Shown here in pieces: positions 1 to 5,030 of a stretch of DNA of 5,030 bases. This stretch comes from an uncultured Clostridia bacterium (GTDB lineage Bacteria > Bacillota_A > Clostridia > Oscillospirales > Ruminococcaceae): positions 1-5,030 of the forward strand of contig CAMVPV010000131.1 of assembly GCA_947169455.1 (NCBI GenBank), given 5' to 3'. The notes under the pieces are model-generated. The model saw only the letters and a program-made list of their open reading frames with translations. It searched no databases and was not told the origin of the DNA. A program made the translations under genes and the position numbers. Positions within the stretch are counted from its first letter, which is position 1. Every line of letters begins with the position of its first letter.

Positions 1-1
1 C

Positions 2-16
2 CATGCTATCAGCATG
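2..16 (-). terminator. Hairpin downstream of rsmA, possible truncated terminator
   Basis: CATGCT and AGCATG form a perfect 6-bp stem around a 3-nt loop, about 25 nt beyond the rsmA stop codon. The place suits a transcription terminator for rsmA. The T-run that would prove it would lie left of position 1 and cannot be seen, so this is only a candidate. Confidence 0.2.
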
Positions 17-41
17 AGAAAATCGGGGATATGGTATTTTA

Positions 42-902
42 TCATACAGAACGTCCTTTCAGTTTTTCCGTGAGAGCGGCGTAATCGCCGAGGGTGAGCT
101 GTTCGGGGCGGGCACCCGCCGAAAGACCGCACTCCTCCATTGCGGCGATGATATCCGCCTTGGGTATGTCCGCCGATGAGGATATCGCATTCGCGGCGGT
201 CTTGCGGCGCTTCGAGAATGCACCGCGTATTATGCGGAACATCAGCTTTTCGTCGGTAACCGCCGGCGGTCCCTTTCGGATATTGAAGCGTATCACCGAG
301 GAATCGACATTCGGCGCGGGCATGAAGCTGCCGCGGGAAACATCGAAAAGCACCTCCGGCTCGGAGAAGTACCGCACGGCGTATGTCACCGCGCCGCATT
401 CGCGGGTGCCGTCGGCAGCGCACAGGCGGCGCGCCGCCTCCTTCTGCACCATCACCGTGACCGTATCTATCGGCAGGCGTTCTTCAAGCAGCCGCATTAT
501 CACGGGCGATGTGATATAGTACGGCAGATTTGCACACACCGACACTGAAAGCCCGTCAAATTCGGTGCGTATCAGCTCATGCAGGTCGGTCTTCATGATA
601 TCCGCATTCACCACGCGGATATTTCCGAAGTCCGCGAGAGTCTCATCCAGCACAGGCAGCAGGCGGGCATCTATCTCGACGGTGACGACCTTATCCGCGC
701 GCAGTGCAAGCTCTCTTGTGAGAACTCCGACGCCCGCGCCTATCTCGATGATCCCGGTGCCGGGGGCGGCTCCGCCCATTTCGGCTATCCTCGGGCACAC
801 CGAAGGGTTTATAAGGAAATTCTGCCCGAGCGCCTTGGAAAAATTTGTCCCGTGGCGCTGCATAACTTCCCGTATATACTTTATATCAGTCAGCTTTTCC
901 AT
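42..902 (-). CDS. rsmA: 16S rRNA (adenine(1518)-N6/adenine(1519)-N6)-dimethyltransferase RsmA (KsgA)
   Basis: Uses S-adenosylmethionine to dimethylate two adjacent adenines in the 3'-terminal helix 45 loop of 16S rRNA, a late step of 30S subunit assembly; loss of it is known to give kasugamycin resistance. The 286-aa length is normal for the family. Visible signatures in order are the N-terminal SKALGQNFL (22-30), the SAM-binding motif EIGAGVGVLT (53-62), the acidic end of strand 2 (VEID, 75-78), the catalytic NLPYY (125-129), VQKEAARRL (152-160), the F-x-P-x-P-x-VDSS segment (193-202) and the C-terminal basic FSKRRKT (229-235). The domain runs end to end with no frameshift. The start at 902 leaves a typical N-terminus; GGAG lies 11 nt upstream, slightly far. 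It reads away from the GGDEF-EAL gene and has its own promoter. The neighbours often seen in Firmicutes (ribonuclease M5, yabG) are not next to it here. Confidence 0.97.
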   Translation of the reverse strand: MEKLTDIKYIREVMQRHGTNFSKALGQNFLINPSVCPRIAEMGGAAPGTGIIEIGAGVGVLTRELALRADKVVTVEIDARLLPVLDETLADFGNIRVVNADIMKTDLHELIRTEFDGLSVSVCANLPYYITSPVIMRLLEERLPIDTVTVMVQKEAARRLCAADGTRECGAVTYAVRYFSEPEVLFDVSRGSFMPAPNVDSSVIRFNIRKGPPAVTDEKLMFRIIRGAFSKRRKTAANAISSSADIPKADIIAAMEECGLSAGARPEQLTLGDYAALTEKLKGRSV

Positions 903-942
903 AGTTGATGATTCTCCGTTACTGGCTTTTTTTACTGTTATT

Positions 943-971
943 ATTCTATATTATTTTTTCCGGAATGTCAA
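943..971 (-). promoter_or_regulatory. Sigma-A promoter of rsmA
   Basis: On the minus strand, TTGACA (966-971) is followed after exactly 17 bp by TAGAAT (943-948): a perfect -35 and a 5/6 match to the -10. Transcription would begin near 936, giving a leader of about 34 nt before the rsmA ATG. The strength suits a constitutive housekeeping gene. Inferred from sequence only. Confidence 0.7.
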
Positions 972-997
972 TACAGGGGTGCAGAGGTCGGTTTCTT

Positions 998-1053
998 ACG
1001 GTCAGTTATTACTTCGGCAATTATATAATTTGAGTATTACCATAACTGACCGT
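998..1053. repeat. 12-bp perfect inverted repeat with 32-nt spacer
   Basis: ACGGTCAGTTAT (998-1009) is repeated as its exact reverse complement at 1042-1053. The left arm lies just upstream of the rsmA -35 box. Its last four bases are shared with the left arm of the larger 18-bp inverted repeat, so the two stems cannot both form fully in one RNA molecule. A related GGTCGGTT at 986-993 resembles the GGTCAGTT core of the arm. Possible roles are a protein-binding site or RNA structure; neither is proven. Confidence 0.6.
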
Positions 1054-1111
1054 TGTATTTCTGAAAGCGGTATTATTTGGAAATCAAATATTTTAATTGC
1101 CGAAGTAATAA
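1006..1111. repeat. 18-bp perfect inverted repeat, candidate MITE-like or structured RNA element
   Basis: TTATTACTTCGGCAATTA (1006-1023) recurs as its exact reverse complement at 1094-1111; allowing three mismatches the arms extend inward to about 27 bp (to 1032 and 1085). The 106-bp unit has no credible ORF. The ends could be read as a TA-flanked miniature transposable element (arms from 1009 and to 1108), but TA is self-complementary, so flanking TA comes for free from the palindrome and is weak evidence. No other direct target duplication is visible. A structured RNA or an operator pair are alternatives. The centre of the left arm region also contains the 12-bp palindrome AATTATATAATT (1019-1030). 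Confidence 0.55.
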
Positions 1112-1281
1112 TGATCGATAATTGAGCAGAACGGGACGGTGAATACAGATCAACAAAACATAAGCCGTATAATTGTAATTTATACACAAAACAAAGCGAG
1201 AAAAAATTACTGATTATTACGATTTACACAATTTGTTTACATAGTATCAATTATTATAGCAATATTATGTATGTAATAATG
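1112..1281. other. AT-rich noncoding spacer
   Basis: No gene is supported here. The stretch is strongly AT-rich and includes an imperfect palindrome GTATAA-N7-TTATAC (1167-1185) and TTTACA hexamers at 1223-1228 and 1236-1241. A TATAAT at 1168-1173 lacks a fitting -35 box. It probably serves as upstream promoter DNA for the GGDEF-EAL gene. Confidence 0.4.
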
Positions 1282-1290
1282 TGATATAAT
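1282..1290 (+). promoter_or_regulatory. Probable extended -10 promoter of the GGDEF-EAL gene
   Basis: TGATATAAT combines a perfect TATAAT (1285-1290) with the upstream TG of an extended -10 element, which can compensate for the poor -35 (AT-only sequence near 1262-1268). Transcription would start near 1297, leaving a leader of about 65 nt. The surrounding AT-richness makes chance hexamers common, hence moderate confidence. Confidence 0.45.
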
Positions 1291-1363
1291 CATAATGGAT
1301 ATAGTTTACACTGTATTCCTCTGTCATAAATTCATATAAAAATAGTATGGAACAGTGATATTT

Positions 1364-3118
1364 ATGAATAAAAAAATTCATGCCAAACTGCTCTATGATG
1401 ATAAAATGTCGCTGAATGAGATTTCCGAAAGGCTTTCCGGAAAATTCACCATCCCCCAATGGACGATATTTATCTTCATAGCATTGTATTTTGTCTTTTC
1501 AACACTGATAAAGACTTTTTCCATGTCGGATATGGTCTTTATCATCAACGGCACCTATACGCCGCTGTCCTCCTTTGTGGGCGTTATCGCGCTTGCACAG
1601 AACGCTGTTCTCATCCTCACAGCGCTGCTGTACGGAAAAAAGGGCTTTTTTGTCTCCCTCGGACTTATTTTGTTCGGCACCGTGACAGTGTCGATCACCA
1701 TACTGTACCGTCACGTTTATTCCTCTATCAACGGTCTGTTCTCCTATATCATAGCACTCGGCATAATCATATTCTTCTATCAGTATAACAAAAAACTTGA
1801 AAAATATCAGAACGAGATATCCGCGCAGGCTGTCACCGATTCACTCACCGGTCTGCCAAACCGCCGCGCCGGCATCAATATGGTCAAGTTCCTCACCGAG
1901 AACTGCGATGATTTCGCACTTGCCATAATAGATATACGCAATTTCAAGAATATCAACGAAACACTCGGTCATACCGCCGGCAACAGCGTTCTCACCGAAA
2001 TCGCCGCCCGCCTGAGGAATATCGCCGAGGGCAGCCACACCGGCACAAAAGACTTCATCGCACGCTACGGCGGAGACGAATTCGCCGTTATCATCAGGAA
2101 CTACAACAGCGAAGCCGATATACTCGATACCATAAGGTCATATATCGAAGCCATAAACCAGCGCATAGACATCAGCGATTTTGAATACTTCTCCACCGCT
2201 GTCTGCGGTTTTACCGTGTTCCCCGATGATTCAAGAGACGCCGATACGCTTTTCTCCTTCTCGGATAATGCACTGTATGCCGCAAAGCATTCCGCAGAGA
2301 CCAATATCTGCCGCTATATCCCCGAAATGAGCAGGGACAGCGAACGCGCGCTCGAGCTTGAAAGGCTCGTCCGCAAGGCACTTGATGACGACCGCGTCAC
2401 CTTCAATCTCCAGCCGCAGTACGATATCGACCACAATCTGTGCGGATTTGAAGCACTCGCACGTATGCACGACTCCGACGGCAGATTCGTCAGCCCCGGG
2501 GATTTCATTCCCGCCGCCGAAAAAGCCGGTATAATCGACCAGATAGACCGCCGCGTGATACATCGCTCCGCAGAGTTCTTCGGCGAGATCATACGTGAGA
2601 CAGGCAACTCAGATATCACTCTCAGCGTGAACGTTTCCGTCCTGCACCTGCTCCGCAAGGATTTCATCAGTGAGCTGAAGGATATACTCCAAAAGTACGG
2701 AATACCGCCCTCTCAGCTTGAAATAGAGATAACCGAGTCGGTAATGGTCGGCTCTGCCGAAAAGGCGATACAGCGCATCGAGGAAATAAAGGATATGGGT
2801 CTGAAGATAGCTATCGATGACTTCGGCACCGGCTATTCCTCGCTCAGCTACCTCAACAGCTTCCCCGCAGATGTGCTCAAGGTCGATAAGTCGTTCATCG
2901 ACAAGATGAACACCAGCGATTCCTGCCGGCAGTATGTCTCCTCTATCATCTCTATCGGTCATATCATGAACTTCCGCGTTATCTCCGAGGGCGTCGAGGA
3001 GCCCGATCAGCTCGATACCCTGCGCGATATCGGCTGCGATATGATACAGGGATATATATGGGGACGTCCGCTCCCCCCGGACGACGCAGGTTCTCTTGTA
3101 AAGGATCAGTCCAAATAA
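1364..3118 (+). CDS. Membrane-anchored GGDEF-EAL cyclic-di-GMP turnover protein
   Basis: Probably makes and/or degrades cyclic di-GMP at the inner face of the membrane. The 584-aa product has about four transmembrane helices (roughly 33-52, 69-90, 94-114, 123-140) forming an N-terminal domain I do not recognise, a short charged linker (141-157), a GGDEF domain (about 158-320) and an EAL domain (about 330-575). GGDEF is intact at 236-240 and the metal Asp is D190, but the second Asp of DxD is R192, the guanine-contacting Asp is N207, and the inhibitory RxxD site has lost its Arg (G227, D230). The EAL domain looks active: E363, N423, E455, D485-D486 in DDFGTGYSS, K506, E542 and Q562 are all present. 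The ATG at 1364 is chosen; an in-frame GTG at 1355 has GGAA only 2 nt upstream, too close, while the ATG has it 11 nt away, so ribosome binding is weak either way. Ends with tandem TAA codons. Monocistronic, between its own promoter and terminator. Confidence 0.93.
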   Translation: MNKKIHAKLLYDDKMSLNEISERLSGKFTIPQWTIFIFIALYFVFSTLIKTFSMSDMVFIINGTYTPLSSFVGVIALAQNAVLILTALLYGKKGFFVSLGLILFGTVTVSITILYRHVYSSINGLFSYIIALGIIIFFYQYNKKLEKYQNEISAQAVTDSLTGLPNRRAGINMVKFLTENCDDFALAIIDIRNFKNINETLGHTAGNSVLTEIAARLRNIAEGSHTGTKDFIARYGGDEFAVIIRNYNSEADILDTIRSYIEAINQRIDISDFEYFSTAVCGFTVFPDDSRDADTLFSFSDNALYAAKHSAETNICRYIPEMSRDSERALELERLVRKALDDDRVTFNLQPQYDIDHNLCGFEALARMHDSDGRFVSPGDFIPAAEKAGIIDQIDRRVIHRSAEFFGEIIRETGNSDITLSVNVSVLHLLRKDFISELKDILQKYGIPPSQLEIEITESVMVGSAEKAIQRIEEIKDMGLKIAIDDFGTGYSSLSYLNSFPADVLKVDKSFIDKMNTSDSCRQYVSSIISIGHIMNFRVISEGVEEPDQLDTLRDIGCDMIQGYIWGRPLPPDDAGSLVKDQSK

Positions 3119-3124
3119 TAACAC

Positions 3125-3162
3125 GGCGCTTCACTGTAACAAAACAGCGGAGCGCCTTTTTT
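3125..3162 (+). terminator. Intrinsic terminator of the GGDEF-EAL gene
   Basis: GGCGCTTCACTGT (3125-3137) pairs with ACAGCGGAGCGCC (3144-3156) over 13 positions with one A-C mismatch and one G-U pair, around a 6-nt loop, and is followed directly by six T (3157-3162). It lies 4 nt after the second stop codon. On the other strand the hairpin is followed by GTGTTATTATTT, a broken T-run, so it might also weakly stop leftward transcription from the merR-type gene. Confidence 0.9.
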
Positions 3163-3213
3163 ATGCTTTATACTGTTTTCTGCCGTACATCCCTATGACC
3201 GTGATGCTTTTTT

Positions 3214-3951
3214 TCACAGCTCCGCCGCATAATAGATATCCGCCGACATATCCCTGTGATATACCTCATAGATGCGCCCGGACAATACTATCCCCGAGCT
3301 CTCTGCATACTCCCGCAGGATGCGGTGGGCTTTCCATATCCCGGAGAAACCGCCCGTGAAACGGATATGTATGCATTTCTCCCCCGTTATCTCCAGCACA
3401 TCTTCCCCCGTGTGCTCCGATACCGGGAGACAGGTCTTCATTGAAAAACCTTCCTCATCATCCAGTCTGTCATATATGACAAAATGGTCGCCTGCGATCT
3501 TCAGCCCTTCCCGTGATGCTCTTTCATACAGCTTTCCGACCGACATCCCGAGGTTTTCCCTGTCGGTATTCTCACATACGTAAATACACCTGCATCCCTC
3601 AAACGACCTGTGATCTGCACGGTCAGCATCTGATGCGGCATCATCCTGTCCGTTTGCCGACTGATATTCCCTCATTTCATCCAACAGCTGACCCGTCTCG
3701 CTTATCCTGCTCTCTATGATCTCATTTTCGCTCACACTGCCGTCCAGTATCTGCCTTATCTCGAAAAGCGATAATCTCAGCTTTCTGAACCGTTTTATCC
3801 TTTCCAGCGTTTCAAGCTGTTTCTCGTCATAATAGTGATAACCGTTATCCTTATTGATATATACGGGCAAAAGCAGCCCCTCCTCCTGATAGAGCCTGAG
3901 CGCCTTTCTTCCGACATTGCCCATAACGGCAAACTGACCTCTTGTGATCAT
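3214..3951 (-). CDS. MerR-family transcriptional regulator with GyrI/BmrR-like effector-binding domain
   Basis: A DNA-binding activator that likely senses a small molecule and re-twists a promoter with an overlong spacer. The 245-aa protein has the MerR winged-helix domain at 1-70 (MITRGQFAVMGNVGRKALRLYQEEGLL, then NGYHYYDEKQLETLERI), a helical dimerisation segment at about 72-100, a short Asp/Ala-rich linker (101-116), and a GyrI-like ligand domain at about 117-245 ending in the family's typical GRIYEVYH, where E229 matches the conserved acidic residue. No Cys pattern of metal-sensing MerR proteins is evident, so an organic ligand is more likely than a metal. Its ATG overlaps the stop codon of the upstream creatininase-family gene (ATGA), implying translational coupling. 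The operon promoter has a MerR-type 19-bp spacer, so autoregulation is probable. The ligand is unknown. Confidence 0.9.
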   Translation of the reverse strand: MITRGQFAVMGNVGRKALRLYQEEGLLLPVYINKDNGYHYYDEKQLETLERIKRFRKLRLSLFEIRQILDGSVSENEIIESRISETGQLLDEMREYQSANGQDDAASDADRADHRSFEGCRCIYVCENTDRENLGMSVGKLYERASREGLKIAGDHFVIYDRLDDEEGFSMKTCLPVSEHTGEDVLEITGEKCIHIRFTGGFSGIWKAHRILREYAESSGIVLSGRIYEVYHRDMSADIYYAAEL

Positions 3952-4817
3952 TGCTGATGCACCTTCTTTCTGCGTACTTTTCCGGCTGCGCCCAAAAATC
4001 CGATATGCAGCGGCAAAATGCTGTACAGAGGATAATGCTCATATTTCCGGTATCCGTCCCTGCGATAGAATTTTTCCGCTGCATCGCAGACCGAAGCGAT
4101 ACAGTCCTCATTCAGTGCTTTTCCCAGCTCCGGAGAAGCATACCTCGGCGCTCCGATATGACCGTATCCTCCCATAGCCGCAAGCTGACGCTTTACGGAT
4201 ATCATGTCCCTGTCAGTGATATCAGTATCAGGCAGTTCCCTGTAATCCGGCTTTACATGACCGGGAGCGATATCCAGCAGGCTCGATGTCTCTATCCATC
4301 CCGCATGAAAGTCATTTCCGTGTTCCTTTTCAAACTTCTCCAGCCCGGACTGCCGTTCTGCCGATGCTCCCATGAATATCTGCCCCATAGGCGCTATCGC
4401 ACACAGCCCGTTTCTTTTATTGATCTTCCTTACGGCTTTTTCGACTGCTATCTGATGCTGAGGGTCTGCGTGAGAAGCTATGACGATGATATTCCGGAAA
4501 CCCATGCAGCACAGACTTTCCAGAACGGCAAAGGTCACATCAAGGACGGTCTTCATAGTAAAATGGACTGAACCGTAAAATTCATTCACGGATGCTGCCG
4601 CTATCGGAAAGGACGGCAGGTAATAGCATTCTGTACCAAGTCTCTGCTCCAGCGCCTTCATCGCTCCCCTGCTCCAGTGCTCCCCCTCTATGATATCCGT
4701 TGCGAGCGGGAGATGCTTTCCGTGCTCCTCTATCGGAGCAAGAACGACAAATACCATGCTTTTACCCTTGTCGATATCCCTGACCTCCTGCCAGGTAAGC
4801 AAACTGAGATCCTTCAT
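3948..4817 (-). CDS. Creatininase-family amidohydrolase, divergent
   Basis: A predicted cytoplasmic metal-dependent hydrolase of the family that includes creatininase, FAPy deformylase (ArfB) and the mycofactocin peptidase MftE; all cleave amide-type C-N bonds. The 289-aa protein shows the family signature as PIEEHGKHLPLATD (28-41), giving metal ligands E30, H32 and D41 at the spacing of creatininase E34, H36 and D45. The second signature, usually NGHGGN or NGHxEN, is here ASHADP (114-119): H116 is kept and the Glu of creatininase is D118. HAGWIETSS (171-179) matches the conserved HAGxxETS. About 35 residues after 255 look lineage-specific and end in a basic tail. AGGAGG (4825-4830) sits 7 nt before the ATG. 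It is the first gene of an operon with the MerR regulator. The substrate cannot be told; true creatinine hydrolysis is unlikely from this divergence. Confidence 0.85.
   Translation of the reverse strand: MKDLSLLTWQEVRDIDKGKSMVFVVLAPIEEHGKHLPLATDIIEGEHWSRGAMKALEQRLGTECYYLPSFPIAAASVNEFYGSVHFTMKTVLDVTFAVLESLCCMGFRNIIVIASHADPQHQIAVEKAVRKINKRNGLCAIAPMGQIFMGASAERQSGLEKFEKEHGNDFHAGWIETSSLLDIAPGHVKPDYRELPDTDITDRDMISVKRQLAAMGGYGHIGAPRYASPELGKALNEDCIASVCDAAEKFYRRDGYRKYEHYPLYSILPLHIGFLGAAGKVRRKKVHQQ
3960..3966 (-). promoter_or_regulatory. Internal ribosome binding site of the MerR gene
   Basis: GAAGGTG lies inside the last codons of the creatininase-family gene, 8 nt before the ATG at 3951. With the 4-nt ATGA overlap it fixes this start and supports coupled translation of the two genes. 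Confidence 0.7.
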
Positions 4818-4848
4818 GTTCTTTCCTCCTTTTCTTTATTACGTACAT

Positions 4849-4879
4849 ATCATATACCCGGTCTTTACGGCAAGGTCAA
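4849..4879 (-). promoter_or_regulatory. MerR-type promoter/operator of the creatininase-merR operon
   Basis: On the minus strand TTGACC (4874-4879) and TATGAT (4849-4854) are separated by 19 bp, the overlong spacer typical of promoters activated by MerR proteins. The spacer region contains an imperfect dyad, ACC-N15-GGT with 6 of 10 arm positions complementary; the left half ACCTTGCCGTAA resembles common MerR half-sites. Transcription would start near 4842, about 24 nt before the ATG. A poorer -10 (TATATG) at 17 bp is an alternative. Confidence 0.6.
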
Positions 4880-4935
4880 TATTTTTTGCGTTAACTGTAT
4901 GTAAACAAAATATTAAGAGAACGCGGAGCATTATA

Positions 4936-4965
4936 TTGACAAGACCGTGGGTATTGCGGTATAAT
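4936..4965 (+). promoter_or_regulatory. Near-consensus sigma-A promoter reading out of the window
   Basis: TTGACA (4936-4941) and TATAAT (4960-4965) are both perfect hexamers with an 18-bp spacer. Transcription would start near 4972 and run off the right end. It is divergent from the creatininase-merR operon. What it drives lies outside the window. Confidence 0.7.
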
Positions 4966-5030
4966 GGGTATGATGATCACTACCCACAACTTAAGCGTAA
5001 AACGCGGCGTAAGCCGCGAGTAAAGTTTTC
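4947..5030 (+). other. Structured leader or truncated element at right edge
   Basis: GTGGGTA (4947-4953) is mirrored by TACCCAC (4981-4987), with a second copy of GGGTA at 4966-4970 inside. Then CGCGGC (5003-5008) and GCCGCG (5013-5018) form a 6-bp stem closed by the GNRA tetraloop GTAA, flanked by AAAAC (4999-5003) and GTTTT (5025-5029), and GCGT-AAA-ACGC (4995-5005) gives a competing hairpin. It may be the start of a structured noncoding RNA, a regulated 5' leader, or the left end of an IS200/IS605-type element. On the minus strand the GC-stem is followed by TTTTA, so a weak terminator for a leftward gene beyond the edge is also possible. Confidence 0.4.

Noticed and set aside
94..519. 141-codon + strand ORF opposite rsmA
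   Set aside because: It is a shadow of a clearly conserved rsmA frame, with no family resemblance of its own.
1002..1187. 61-codon - strand ORF across the inverted repeats
   Set aside because: It begins with GTG, has no ribosome binding site, and spans both repeat arms. Nothing protein-like was recognised.
1265..1459. 64-codon - strand ORF over the promoter and 5' end of the GGDEF-EAL gene
   Set aside because: It is antisense to an established gene and its regulatory region, with low-complexity AT-driven composition.
2609..3124. Long antisense ORF (171 codons) opposite the EAL domain
   Set aside because: This is a codon-bias shadow of the real EAL reading frame, whose catalytic motifs are complete on the + strand.
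3951..4571. 206-codon + strand ORF opposite the creatininase-family gene
   Set aside because: It is a shadow frame. The - strand frame carries the conserved metal-binding motifs, an ideal ribosome binding site and a fitting promoter.
4964..5023. Short + strand ORF starting at an ATG at the right edge (19 codons, beginning MGMMITTHN)
   Set aside because: The first ATG overlaps the -10 box and the later ones sit at the predicted transcription start with no ribosome binding site. The codons mostly reflect the hairpin sequence.

Overview
The window looks like chromosomal DNA from a Gram-positive clostridial bacterium of the Ruminococcaceae/Oscillospirales kind. This is inferred from moderately GC-rich genes separated by AT-rich spacers, sigma-A-type promoters, strong AGGAGG ribosome binding sites and U-tailed hairpin terminators. 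The genus is a guess from sequence style and no marker here proves it.

Layout from left to right: (1) rsmA (ksgA), the 16S rRNA adenine dimethyltransferase, reads leftward from its own near-consensus promoter. (2) A spacer of about 460 bp holds the rsmA promoter, two overlapping perfect inverted repeats (12 bp and 18 bp arms) and a probable extended -10 promoter for the next gene. (3) A rightward gene encodes a four-helix membrane protein carrying GGDEF and EAL domains, ending in a strong intrinsic terminator. (4) A leftward two-gene operon holds a divergent creatininase-family amidohydrolase and a MerR-family regulator with a GyrI/BmrR-like ligand domain. The two overlap by 4 nt (ATGA), and the operon starts at a promoter with the 19-bp spacer typical of MerR-controlled promoters. 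(5) The right edge carries a TTGACA-N18-TATAAT promoter pointing out of the window, followed by hairpin-forming sequence that is cut off by the end.

The three transcription units appear independent: rRNA modification, cyclic-di-GMP turnover, and a small ligand-responsive metabolic operon. In the last, the regulator probably activates its own operon when it binds a small molecule, and that molecule may be related to the hydrolase's substrate. The most interesting items are the MerR/creatininase module with its promoter, the guanine-site substitution in the GGDEF domain, the overlapping inverted repeats between rsmA and the GGDEF-EAL gene, and the truncated structured element at the right edge. 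No rRNA, tRNA, CRISPR array or complete mobile element was seen.
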